Assembly (NCBI GenBank): GCA_001931905.2
Contig: MSJI02000340.1
Coordinates: 1 to 40,159 of the forward strand
Origin: Cladosporium sp. IMV 00045
Lineage: Eukaryota > Ascomycota > Dothideomycetes > Cladosporiales > Cladosporiaceae
DNA length: 40,159 bases
Direction of reading: 5' to 3'
The notes beneath the pieces were generated by a model. That model was not told the DNA's origin, searched no databases, and saw nothing but the letters and a program-made list of their open reading frames with translations. Numbering within the stretch: position 1 is the stretch's first letter; each line of letters opens with the position of its first letter. Position numbers and translations under genes: made by a program. Positions 1-10,439 of the stretch are shown piece by piece.

Positions 1-882
1 ATCTTCGCTATAACATATGCTAGAGTCGTGAATCATCCGCACAGGTGTGCATGGGATGTGTTTTTGGTAGAAAGTCAGGTTGCAAAGTTTACTAGTGGAA
101 TGCAGCAGATCGTTGAGAGCGTATGTGGCAGCCAAGCTTTCCGACTCCATACTTACCAATCCACCCCGAATCTGAACGGCGGAATATTGTTATTAGATTT
201 TAATCTTGGATGCCTGCATATTTCCCATAAACTTGCGAATTTCCTAATCCCTGTCAGTGGGAGCCAAGGTTACACCAGCGAAAACCCTAACCCTAAAGGC
301 TCGCTGGTGTAACCGGGTTATATAGCTGGTGTAACCAGGATATACCGGCTAAGGGACAGTTAGATGGTTGAAGCGAAGTAACAGGTCGAGACTACGACGA
401 AGATATAGATTTGAGCCCCAAGTGATAGGCGAAGCTGACTCTCAGCTGACTTACTATTTTGGAACGCTTCTCCTCTCCAGGTGCAGATACATGCACGTTT
501 CAGGCATGCAGATACGCATCACAGTGACGAGCCTTGATAACAGCCCTCACATATGTACCTAACTATGTCTTTCTATGTAGGTCGATCTGCAGAGTCAAGC
601 TTATACTTATAGCGCTGTTAGGAGAGGGCATCTTATCCAATGCTGCGTACCTACGTAAGCCAGATTGCATGTAACAAGGTGAGAGGGTGCCTAAACAAGT
701 ATTAGGATCCTCTGCAAAGACCTCGAAGTACACATCCATCGTCACACTTTTGTTGGACATGTACTGTGATAGAGAAAGCCCAGAGATCTGGGCTGTTGCT
801 CTAGGAGCTTTCTGAGAATGTGCGATACGCCCGCCTTCTCTTCATCACAAGACTGGAATATATTGTGCTGTTCTGCAAAACA
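1..882. other. No supported gene; contains the hairpin at 268-336
   Basis: Short open frames occur on both strands, but none has coding-like composition, a plausible splice structure or a recognisable motif. The last part, next to 883, is expected to hold the 3' untranslated region of the rhamnogalacturonan lyase. Confidence 0.5.
268..336. repeat. Inverted repeat around telomere-like motif, plus third copy
   Basis: GGTTACACCAGCGA at 268-281 is repeated exactly as its reverse complement at 301-314 (14 of 14 bases). The 19-base loop carries two CCCTAA units, the vertebrate/fungal-type telomere repeat. A third arm, GCTGGTGTAACC, follows at 325-336 in the second orientation. Transcribed or single-stranded, the pair would fold into a stable hairpin. 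It could be the end of a small transposon, a recombination scar or a chance interstitial telomere seed; nothing else in the window shares it. Confidence 0.7.
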
Positions 883-2962
883 CTACTCTAGTTCAAGCCT
901 CATTGCATCGTACTGGACATACACTGACCTCGGCAGCAATGCGCTCTCATAATTCGTGCCGTTGAAAGGCAAGCTCAACACGAACTCATTCTTGCCGACC
1001 TTGAGCCGTTTCACATCAAAAACGAACTTGTGCGCGAGGTTGTAGCAGCTGACCGCTGAGCGGACGGCGCAAGAACTGCTTTGGTTGTAGCTGTTGCTCT
1101 TTCAGTCAGTTGTCTTGTACTTATATCTTGATTGAAGGAGATTGGTAATATCAAACATACGGGATGATCCACGGCTCTAACGCGTGACCATTGATGGCGA
1201 CATTGTATGGCAAGTTCGAGTAAGGCTCCGAAGCGTTGAAGTTGTCTGTGTTGCCTGCGGCGGTTTTGGCACCGGCGAGCTGAACTGTGAATGTGGCTTT
1301 CTTCTTGCGCTGTATATCGCTCTTTTTCGTGTCGAAAGCTATCGTCCAGTTGTTCACGTCTCCGTTGCCATAGTACGGCTCTGTGCGTACGGAGTTGGCG
1401 TAGCCACCGAAGACGCTCCAGTGCACGTAGTTAAGATCAGTCGCGATGTCGTCTCTGCCGACCTTGAAGTTTACGCCCTCGGGGAAGTCAGTAGGGTAGT
1501 CGTACGCAGCCCAATAGATGCGGTGTTCTTCAGGACGAAGCGGCTGGTCGGGATCTCTTGCGTATCCGTGGCGGTACTCGCCGCTGCTTCTGTCCGGCGT
1601 GCCAATGCGCCAGAGCTCGGTACCGGCAGATTCGGCCTTCCATTCCGTTTTGGTTGAAGCGGTCTTGCCAGCTTTGACGACAATGTTGTCCTTTGTGTAT
1701 TGACCGAAGATACCGTTGGCAAAGAGGGTCAAGCGGTACGTACCAGCTTTGACGCGAGGTATATTGACTGAACCGGTGCTAGCATCGATGTCTGCCCAGT
1801 ATTGGTAGGCGTTTGTGTCAAAGACGTTATCTTGAAAATCCACTCTGTTCTGGGCCAAGATAGCGACAGGCCTTTCCGCGCCGCGAGGAAGCTTGATACT
1901 TCCTCTCCAGGAGCCTCTACCGGCAGTGGGCACGTAATTCGGTACATGCTCAGCGATCGAGTCGTAGAGATCCACGTTCCATTCTGGGTCAGCGTATTGG
2001 AGTGCGTCCTTGCGAGACTCCTGGAGAGTAGTTCCAGCAGGGCCTTTGTTGAAGTGATGATACTGCGGCCCAAAAGTCCTATCGAAGCCATCGGTGATGT
2101 TAGGCGTGCCATTGCCATGATGGTTGCTAATGATGTAGTTGTAGAGAATGCCGTCCACGACTATGTCGGAATTCTTTGGGCCTCCGAAGTAGGTATCAAC
2201 GGTGTTCATAACCACCCAAGCGCCGTAGGTCGATCCATCTGGACTGTTAGAGCCGTCCGCAAATAGTCCATGAACTTTGTGGTCTCTCCAAATATCGGCA
2301 AACGTGTACTTTGTGAAGTAATCAGAGTACCGGGTGACGTACGGGTCGCTGCGATTCGGCAGGTACCAAGTTGCATCTTGGACGGTCACCTCACTGCCTC
2401 TACCACCAGCGGCCGGATTAGGGCGCGGTAAAGGAGCAAAGGTATTCTCATTGCTCGAAAGATCTGTCCATAGCGGCGTGTTCGGCCTGAATAACGTCCT
2501 GAATTCTTGCAGGTTCCGCAGGAAAGGCGTAGTAGAATTGTGGTAGGCCAATCGACTGAACGTGTGCAGACCAGTCTCGCCATCGCGAAGAAACCAGTAC
2601 TGCTCCAAGGTCTGGCCGGTTGGCGGGTACGTCTCGCTCAAGACAATGCCACCCCAAGAAGTGTTACTGGCATCCGTACCCTGTAAAAGTTTATAGCTTG
2701 GAGCGATGCGCCCGGGCGTATAAGCGCCATTGCCAGTGGTTGTGCAGTAGCAATCCAGGTATGGCCCTATACCGGTGTTTCCAGATCTGGTACCTAACAA
2801 ATCCTGTCCGTCGAGTCTCAGCTGGTCGATGGCGCCCGAGGATTTCTGCACGGAAGCGAATAAGCGATCGTTGAATAATGAAAGTCTTGCTGTGTCCTCA
2901 GTGGCATTGAGTGCAGCAAAAGCCGTCGTGGCGCATAGCGTGAGGGAAAAGGCTCGCCACAT
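883..2962 (-). CDS. Secreted rhamnogalacturonan lyase (polysaccharide lyase family 4)
   Basis: Two exons (2962-1161, 1090-883) joined across a 70-bp intron (1160-1091; GTATGT donor, CTGAC branch, CAACAG acceptor) give 669 residues, the normal length for fungal PL4 enzymes. It cleaves rhamnogalacturonan I, the branched pectin backbone, by beta-elimination outside the cell. The chosen ATG at 2962 starts a clean signal peptide (MWRAFSLTLCATTAFA); an upstream in-frame ATG at 3046 would spoil it. The order is an N-terminal catalytic beta-sandwich, a fibronectin-III-like middle (GTYRLTLFANGIFGQY) and a C-terminal carbohydrate-binding-like domain. The second exon supplies the conserved tail (CAVRSAVSCYNL ... 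SVYVQYDAMRLEL); without splicing the protein would stop early at 1151. A TATA box lies 74 bases upstream. Family assignment is by recognised sequence pattern; catalytic residues were not mapped. Confidence 0.92.
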
Positions 2963-3035
2963 CTTCGTGGCAGGGCTATGGTACGTGAGGAAAGAGCGAG
3001 CCCACGAACTTGGGGGAATGCAAATAATGCTTTTG

Positions 3036-3043
3036 CTTTTATA
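3036..3043 (-). promoter_or_regulatory. TATA box of the rhamnogalacturonan lyase gene
   Basis: TATAAAAG reads on the minus strand 74-81 bases before the ATG at 2962, a normal spacing for an inducible fungal secreted-enzyme gene. It also argues against the ATG at 3046, which would lie upstream of the TATA box. Confidence 0.55.
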
Positions 3044-3345
3044 CATTTGCCATTGCGATTGACGGCATCTCTATTTCTCCGTCACGCTTGACTTTCATCA
3101 TGAAGCGGCGCCAATCCGACGAGCCGTGTTATGGTGAAGGTGACCTCGGTATCACCTTCGCCGAACCCGCGTCCCACGGACCATAAGGCTCGGCTGAGAG
3201 CTCGTACTGCGGATAATCACCTGGAGTTTTCTTTGCTTTGATCAAGCAAAGCTAGTAGAGGTGGGGTTGAGCCATCGGAAGATCAGTGTTAATCCTTTAA
3301 AGTCACTGAATTTAGGGACCATCCACAAACTATGCAGGTAGTATT

Positions 3346-3375
3346 GTGCATGAATAGGCATGCCTATTCATGCAC
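3346..3375. repeat. Perfect 30-bp palindrome
   Basis: The half-site GTGCATGAATAGGCA (3346-3360) is followed with no spacer by its exact reverse complement (3361-3375). It sits 384 bases upstream of the lyase start codon. It could be a symmetrical regulator-binding site or a remnant of a mobile element; no second copy was seen in the window. Confidence 0.85.
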
Positions 3376-4040
3376 TTCCATGAGACAGAGAACAGAAGCG
3401 CCCTCCAAGGAGCTGAGACCAACCACAGTCTCGCCAGTAATGCGATCTGGCTTTGATGATACAATGGGCGCGAAGCTTCGTCTCCAAGATCTGGTGGAAG
3501 GCATCGCTTAGGGAACGCGATATCACCACCGTCTTTGAGCTAAAGTTAACCCGTTTGGAAATGGCAACGATTAAGTTCCCTCGGCAAATCACTTGAGTGG
3601 CATACCGGACCTGTTAGTTTCGTTATTTGGACAAATGCGAGAACCCAAAAACCCTAGGCTTATTAACAAACAAGAGGACACGCTTCTTCTCCCGGTTCAT
3701 CCTCCCGCTCCAACATGGGACATACACTCGCATCGCTCTGTGGATTCTAGCGAATACTTCATCCAGTCATCGAATTGTACGTCCTAGGGGACAGCCTGCT
3801 TCCTTTGTCCGAACGTTTCTCGCTAGAGAATGCTGAAAGAACATTACAGCAGCTTCTATTGTTTGCCGACAATCACCTCCCAGCAACGAATGGTGAAGGG
3901 ACGTCAAGACAACCACACCACGTTCTGGTGCTGCAGTAAGTCCCGACTTCCATACTCGATAAAATCAAGTCATCCAATTTTTCGGCAGCATCTGGTGTCA
4001 CACCGCAGTTAACTTATGGAAATCTTCCGTCCATTCGTAG

Positions 4041-4739
4041 GTCACGACTGCACGCTTAAAAATCTTTGCCACCAGCAACAACACGCCTGAACTTGTCTTC
4101 ACGTCATCTCTTGCTCGATTAAAGACTCTGGCGCTCGAATATCGGCAGAAACATGTCTCAGCCGTCTCCTCTATCTTCTGGCACTTGTCATTGCTGTGGA
4201 TCAGCAATGCGGCGATCAGAAACCGGTCAGATCCAGCCTGGCACTTCAATATAATGCTTTGCATCTATGCATATATTGACCTAGCTCTGTCATTCCGAGT
4301 CGCGGTGGGCCTTCTCAGAGCCATCTTGTTCATGGCCGTCAGTCTTGAGGCAATTTCGCATCAAGAGGTAGAGGGCATGATACGCGCATTGCCTGGTGAT
4401 GGCCGATCGGGCAGCACAGCAGACGGGCCCATGTACAAGAAGTCGCGTTATATCGTTGACCTAGATTGTGCTGTCATCGACCAGTCTCGAGCTCAGGTAG
4501 TCGGTTTGGCTGAGAAGTTAGACGATGCTCTCTTATTTGACGCTTTCGCTGAGGAAGACTGAGATGCAAGTAGGTCTGATTATCCTTTATCTGGCCCAGC
4601 TCTTGATTTTGACCTATTTACCGGTGACCAGGGACGCAAAATGGCGATGGAAGACCTCCAGCATGCCGCATTAAACAAATGCTTTAGACCATCATCTTCA
4701 GCTGGCTCGGTTTCCATGCAAGAGCTTCCGGAAGAATAA
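4041..4739 (+). pseudogene. Relic of a fungal Zn2Cys6-type transcription factor C-terminus
   Basis: One reading frame runs for 232 codons with a single in-frame TGA (4560-4562) and ends at TAA 4737-4739. The translation reads like the C-terminal part of fungal-specific transcription factors: a hydrophobic helical stretch (IFWHLSLLWISNAAIRN, then AYIDLALSFRVAVGLLRAIL), a basic/aspartate block (YKKSRYIVDLDCAVID) and the closing acidic helix (AQVVGLAEKLDDALLFDAF). There is no zinc cluster, no start codon in context and no matching upstream exon, so only the distal third survives. The TGA could have come from CGA by a C-to-T change. The family link is by remembered pattern only; an intact short gene with an unseen intron is the alternative. 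Confidence 0.4.
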
Positions 4740-5205
4740 AACGCTAGCTCGGTGTAGCCGCATGTCGCCACTTTTACTCTTGCTTCTTTTGCCCAGACCG
4801 AGACGCCACTAATGCATCACTGCTGTACGAATATTGGGCGTTGCAGCTTGAGGCGACGTTGGCTGATTCGGTCAGCCAATAAACATCTCGCTCTACCTGA
4901 TAGCATGCCATTCGCTTGATATGCACTGCCAGCGTAAGCTGCGGGGCTCCAGATGATTTCCTAAAGAAGACGCATTTGAATTAGTTCTACCGGAATCTCA
5001 GTGCAAACGAAACCAATGTCCGGCCATTGGGCCCGCCCTCAGGCGAAGGAGGCCCGCACCGATTTGTAAAGGTACAATCCAGCGGGTCATTTCTCCTTTG
5101 TCCGGATGCTCAACGTTTGTATTGTACATCTTCTGGGGATGTGTTCAAGTTTTTATTTCTTCATCAATCTCGCTAAAGATATGTTATCTGGCTAGCTGTT
5201 AGAAG
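4740..5205. other. Intergenic, nothing recognised
   Basis: Neither strand carries a long or coding-like frame here. It separates two probable gene relics and belongs to the gene-poor interval between the lyase and the proline-rich gene. Confidence 0.45.
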
Positions 5206-5609
5206 CTAGCTTACCCAGCCACGCAAGTCTACATTTTGTCCCGCTTTGCGGAAGATCTCCCAACCACGCCTCATTTGACCTCGGATATTATCGGTGTACT
5301 CAAATACAACAGACTTCTCCAAACATGCGGCTTTAGTCGCTCTAGATGTACCAGGGATTGCTTGAAAACCGCTAACCAAAGGATTTCGTCCAAATCCAGA
5401 CTGAGGTTCACTCTCGGTTAAGGTTGCTCGCACAGTATGCAACAAGGGCACATTTCGAAACCCAGGCGAGAGACTTCAAGACTCCATGGTGCACCAAACC
5501 ATATCAGTTGCGAGTCACATGGAATCCTAAGGCCTAGCGTCAAGAGTTGGACATCGGCAGGCTCAAGTTCTGAGTTTGAGAAAGCTTCGGAAACTCTAAA
5601 GTTGCGACT
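5206..5609 (-). pseudogene. Probable decayed coding segment, unknown family
   Basis: The minus strand reads as coding in two abutting frames. From 5609 a frame with motif QLIWFGAPWSLEVSRLGF is open to about 5470; it then has to shift by one base to continue as NVPLLHTVRATLTESEPQSG and on to VFEYTDNIRGQMRRGWEIF, ending in TAG at 5206-5208. No GT..AG intron explains the shift, so a frameshift in a dying gene is the simplest reading. The family is not recognised. It overlaps the proposed first exon of the plus-strand proline-rich gene, so one of the two may be wrong. Confidence 0.3.
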
Positions 5610-7117
5610 TCACCTGCTGGTTCTTTCGCGGCGCACTCGAGTGTATCAATAAGCGAGCGTGAAGAGCGAAGTGTTGAAGATCGCCTGCGCAAGGCACGAC
5701 AGAGTAATGAGTCCGATCATCAGGTATGGGTAAGCGCCGACCAAAGACACAAACCTTCATAAGTCTGATTCCTGACGACCGTTGCTGACAGCGACCGCCA
5801 TTCAGGATCTTGCCCCGGTTCATGAGCTTGCGGCGTGGCGATACCCAGCCCGTCACGCTCTCTGATCTCTCTGAAGATGGTTCAATCACCAGTTTTGAGT
5901 TGTTCAAAACAGAACGATACGCTCGGCTTCTCGTGTCTGAGCGAGACCCTGAGAAACCTGTTGTTACTCCCTTGACTCTACCCAAACGCTTCGAAAGTCA
6001 GAAAATTGAGACACTTCCTCTTTGGGCCGGTCTGGGGCAAGAAACACGGGAAGAGGTCATGCAGTACTTGAGTCGTGAGCGCAGTCTGCCTTCGACCTTT
6101 AGATGGAATCTTTGCGCAGTGCAACATGTAGGGCAACTGTCGGTTTGGAGGAGGGTTCTTCTTTCGACCATGAGTATAGATTACTCTTCGAATCCCTCCG
6201 CAGACTACATCATCTTGTTCGCCGCTGTTTTCGAAAATCCAGCGAGCGACAACAAAGCTTACCCAGAGAAAAATGAACCCTCCCAGGATGGTGTGCCGTC
6301 AACGAAGAAAACGAAAGGTCTGCTAGCAAACACTGAACTTGATTTCCTCGCTCCGCCAGCCCCGAATGAATCAAACGAGGGTGAGAAAACAGAAAAGAAG
6401 AAGAAGAAGAAGAAGACAGAGAAAGATCCCTTTGATGTGATGCCACCCCTCCTACCGGTTCCTCAGGGGAGTCTGCCGGCAGAAACTTCGTCAAAACCGC
6501 AAGCTCCCTTTCCGCCGCAGACATCACAAACTCCTCCTGGGAAAACTGTTTCACCAGCACTTCAAATGCAAGCTCCCCCCTTTCCGCCGCAACCGTCACA
6601 ACCTCCTCCTTGGAACACTGTTTCATACACAGACCAAACGCAGGCTCCCCCCTTTCCGCCGCAGCCGCCACAACATCATCCTTGGAACAATGTTCTACCT
6701 GCAGACCGAATGCAACACCCTGGCTCTACGAACATGCCAAACTTCCAAAACCCAATATCTGGACCCTCGGACTTTCAAAATGTTTTTGGTCCGCAGATGT
6801 CTCTTCCGCCCCCCATAACCCTTCCTCAAGATTACTCGCGAAACCCTCCGAACGTCTTTCAGCCATTTCCAAATGTTTTCCCACAGCCAGATATCAACAC
6901 CACTGGTATCTACAGCGGGCGGCGCAATGGCTCGGATCTAGACCTCCGCACGACCGCTCGCCGTCGCGAAGATGGAGACCTTCGCCGCTATAACAGTCGT
7001 AGTCCCAGTCCATTCCGCGACACAAGCTTTTCTGACAAGGCCCATGTCGATTTTCCAGCCAGGCTGGGCAGGGCTAAACTCCCGAGCAACGACGGGTTGA
7101 GGCGTAGACAGCAGTAA
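5580..7117 (+). CDS. Proline-rich repeat protein of unknown function (5' end uncertain)
   Basis: The solid part is the exon 5792-7117 (442 codons with stop). The frame can be extended through a 68-bp intron (5724-5791; GTATGG donor, CCTGAC branch, CAG acceptor) into a charged upstream segment (SEREERSVEDRLRKARQSN) open from 5580, but no start codon was found there; the first ATG in the main exon is 5822. In order: a folded-looking region of about 150 residues, a lysine run encoded by AAG repeats, and three proline-rich units of 23-24 residues (QAPPFPPQPSQPPPWNTV type). The tail is Arg/Ser-rich (RRREDGDLRRYNSRSPSPF), reminiscent of RNA-associated proteins. No enzyme motif is visible. The family is not recognised. 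Confidence 0.6.
6395..6415 (+). repeat. AAG microsatellite coding a lysine run
   Basis: Seven AAG/AAA codons in a row inside the proline-rich gene encode a run of lysines that could act as a nuclear localisation signal. Such triplet tracts are prone to in-frame length change. Confidence 0.75.
6500..6712 (+). repeat. Three tandem proline-rich units of 69-72 bp
   Basis: Units begin at 6500, 6569 and 6641 with CAA/CAG GCT CCC and encode QAPFPPQTSQTPPGKTV, QAPPFPPQPSQPPPWNTV and QAPPFPPQPPQHHPWNNV. The second and third share long exact DNA stretches, so the expansion is recent compared with the first. All spacings are multiples of three. Confidence 0.8.
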
Positions 7118-7413
7118 GCTTGGAAGTGATAAGATAAAACAAACGATGTTCGCAATACGTCAATCAGAGTCTGTGGCCAGCTGGGTGGTTCGGAGGGACA
7201 CCGCCTCACCCACGTTCCCGATCTTGTTTGTCTTTACACCGTGGCCAGAAGTACATTGAACGCTGGTCCAGGATACTGTTCCCAAATCCATGGATGGTGG
7301 AGTTGCAAAGACTCACAACGTTATCTATTCGTCATTATCTATCAAACTGTAACTCAGTTACTCCGTCGAAAATCTCTTCCGCCTTTGTCCAATTTACATT
7401 TAGCGCAACCACA

Positions 7414-10141
7414 TTACCAAAGCCTTTTCACTTTCCTTCCCCCAATTCGGGGATGCCTGACTCTTTCGTCCCATTCTTGCGGTAGCTTGACTTCTACCAG
7501 GCTGAAGAAGTACTGCAGCGCGTCCGGATAGAGCATGCAAGCATTCCTCCAATCCAGATCCACCCCTGCTTTCAGGTTCCAATCTGCATGTTTGAGTTGG
7601 CTTCTGAGGAAGGCGAGCTCGCTGGCAGGAAGTGCAGGCTGACCACGATGACGATAATAAAGCTCGTAATTCGGTAAAGTCCGCAAATATTGGGCATGCG
7701 TCGCGTATCGGGCACGCTTCTTCGTCTCAAAGTACGAAAGTATTGTGTAGCGTGCATTGTCTAGAGCCCAACGGCTGAAATGAATGGAGTTAGACTTATC
7801 ATGTAAGGATGGACAGATGGGAGCCATACTCAAGTCGCTTTGCGCCAATCCATTTGTCTTGGGCTTGCTGCACCGCGAGCGCCAATCGTTCACACTCATG
7901 TGGACAGCCATCAGGTCCAGCACAAATCGCACATCGTGGGTCCAGGCCTGGAACCTGCAATTTTGTTGAAGAATCGGCGGTACCTCCCCACCTTGTTGGG
8001 TACTGATTAGCATTTGGGTATCATAAGTCGGATCTCCGAAAACTGGACATACCTTCTCCCCCGCGGTGCTGACCTGCGAGCCCCAGCTCGTTGTGACGAC
8101 GGATCTCGCCAGTCATCAAAGTCAAACCTCACATTGCCAGCAGGCTCCGATCTGTCATACGTTGCACGCGTCGAAGACGTTGGGGAGTTTCCTGATATTG
8201 CTGAATCATTGTCGTCAGGGGCCGCGGGTGGATGATTACGCTCTTTTGGCAAGTTGTACGTGTCATTTAATAGCCCACCATTCCGCAAAGACTGCGACGC
8301 TTCAAGGTTCTCGAAGTCGGTCTGCTGATCGGTTCGCCATCGTGGTACATTCCACAGTTTACTCGAGAATCCGACTGCTTGGTCTCTTGCTGCGATTGCA
8401 GAAGCACCATTGTCACCAAGTATTCCGGCAAGCCATGGTTGATGCGGTCTCGTCGCATGAGGTTCCACTGTAGCAGTAGAGACTCTCGCCGGAAGTTGTC
8501 TGTTGAACGAAGTTGTGAAGTTAGGCCTTGATAAGGGCACAGGCTTGGCATGAGAAGAAGTCGTGTCGCGTGGTCTTTCTGCATCGCTTCCCAAAGGAAA
8601 AGAAGGTATCGAAGAAGTGACGTCTTGGTTCGATGTTTGCGGAGCTGGGCCACTTGTGCTAGGAGCTGGCCCGTTGCCCGGAACACTCGAACTTGCCTCA
8701 CCTCCAGTAGCGGTATCACCATTTCCCCTTGACGACTTTGGCTCTATTGACATCAAGGCAATGTCCTCCAGATGCATTGAAATGTGGCGGTACATTGCGC
8801 GGGCCGGACGAACTTCCATCCGGCAGAGAGGACAATTGATATCCTGTTCAGGCAGTACATGCTTTTCGCACATATCAGCAAGGTCCGTGAGCTCTTTGGA
8901 TTTGCATTGAGTGCTGTGCTCCGCGCGCATATGATGTTCAAAATCAGCCTTTGACGAAAAGGTATGCGAACACTGGAAACAGCAGCGCCATGAGCGGCCG
9001 TGCGAAAACTTTACGTGTGCGCCGTAAGCACTTCTTGACATGTACCGTCGACTGGGTCGACTGCAGTCCTCAAAGAGACAGACATACGGTGCGAGGTCTT
9101 CCAGGAAATGCTTCCTTCTTCTGGTCAGATTCGTTGCTGCGGTGATGAGTTTGGGGCATCTCACCGGAGCTTGGAGTTGTTCGGACATTCGATCTCATTG
9201 CGACACAGTGAACATTGATAATCCCCGTAGATTTCGGTTTCGCCTGGTTGGCATTAGTGTGTAAACATTGTGAGATTGGTAGGTTGCAAATACCACTCGT
9301 ACTCGAAGACAACGACGTATCATCGGCGCTACATTCTGCCTCAGTTGTCGCCTTGTGAGATCGTGCGCTTAACACCGGTCTCACGTTCCTCACGATTTCA
9401 CTTAGAATGTCATCATCATTTAGCGTATCCTTCGAAGATTCGTGACGGCGGATCAGATTCAGGATCTCATCCCGACGGTCGCTAACCGATCTGGCGAGCC
9501 TGTCCACAATGCAATCTTGAGCGTCTGGGAATCTTTTCAGAACTTCAAGATGAACTGATGCATCGCTTGAGTTGGGGTGCTTAGTCACAGAATCAATGCC
9601 TGCGAGGACATCAATGAGAGCATCTGACAATTGCATCAAGCCATTAGTGGCTTCATCGAGATCCTCAATGATCAAGCCCAGTGTTTCGGATTGTGCACCT
9701 TCAGTGGACTCAGAATTTAATTTCATAGGAATGTCGGCTTGCTCAGTAAGGTTTTCAGAGTCCAGATCTTGTGTCGGAGCATTAGTTGCATTGGTGAAAA
9801 GGTGTAGAGCTAATCCGTTAGCAGCTTGGACATTAGTCTCACGTGGAGGCGATATTATACAAGCTTAACTTACTTTCACCAACATCATCCTTGAGGTTAT
9901 CAAGAATCTCTTTCAACGTATCTCGCAGATCTGGGGAAGATTGATGGAGTAAATATTCCAAATCTTTGCCCCTTTTCGTCTTGAAATGGACGTTGCTCGA
10001 CCAGATTGTAAAGCGATCAAAGATCTCTTGGAGATCTTTGAGCCTCCACGAAAAAGCGATATTTGGAGCTGAAGACGAGAGCTTCGTAATCAGATCTCGA
10101 AACGCTGAAGCAATACTCTCGATCACGCCACTCAACTCCAT
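7414..10141 (-). CDS. C2H2 zinc-finger protein with STAND-like N-terminal region
   Basis: Five exons (10141-9874, 9809-9294, 9243-9165, 9120-8053, 8002-7414) splice in phase to 839 residues through introns of 64, 50, 44 and 50 bp; intron branch points GCTAAC, CACTAATG and GCTAATC are visible. Residues 1-260 are helical and resemble the N-terminal region of fungal STAND/NLR-like and related proteins. About 270-390 holds the zinc fingers: CSLC with LRRRKHFLEDLAPYVC, a finger CFQCSHTF-HHMRAEH, and a canonical C-x2-C-x12-H-x3-H (CPLCRMEV...YRHISMH). A long Ser/Pro-rich linker follows, then a C-terminal tail of about 200 residues (RWALDNARYTILSYFETK). It is divergent from the DUF7580 gene. Likely nuclear or a signalling scaffold; target unknown. 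An intron-like 7775-7829 stretch is left unspliced in this model. Confidence 0.8.
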
Positions 10142-10439
10142 GGTCTTTCGATGTTGCGTGTGAGAATTGAGAAGTGCATGCGAAAATAACGCAAATCTGG
10201 AGACTCCGACAACTCTCTTCGCTTAATCTTCTCAGTGGGTTAGTGAGGTCATCAACCAAGCCACTGCATGCATGCTTCATGGCAGCTGACTTGCATCCTG
10301 CATCTGTTGAGCTGACTTTCATGCATATTGCATGCACCTACATGAGCTACGCGCGGAGAATCCTTAGCGCTGACGAGCTGCGAACCTCTGTCAAGTTCAC
10401 GATGGGACACTTCATCACTCGTTCTACACGGCAGCAGTC
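10142..10439. promoter_or_regulatory. Shared promoter with clustered TGCAT motifs
   Basis: This 298-bp gap separates the start codons of two divergent genes. Between 10265 and 10336 the core TGCAT occurs repeatedly: TGCATGCATGC at 10265-10275, then single sites near 10292 and 10299, ATGCAT at 10321-10326 and TGCATGCA at 10329-10336. AGCTGACTT also occurs twice. No TATA box is obvious on either side. Confidence 0.5.

Larger units (their letters stand above)
2963..4040. other. Intergenic, no supported gene
   Basis: It holds the lyase promoter, the 30-bp palindrome and several short unrelated open frames. No frame here continues convincingly into the transcription-factor relic that starts at 4041. 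Confidence 0.5.

Noticed and set aside
1184..2546. Several long frames opposite the rhamnogalacturonan lyase
   Set aside because: All are shadows of the lyase exon, caused by its GC-biased third codon positions.
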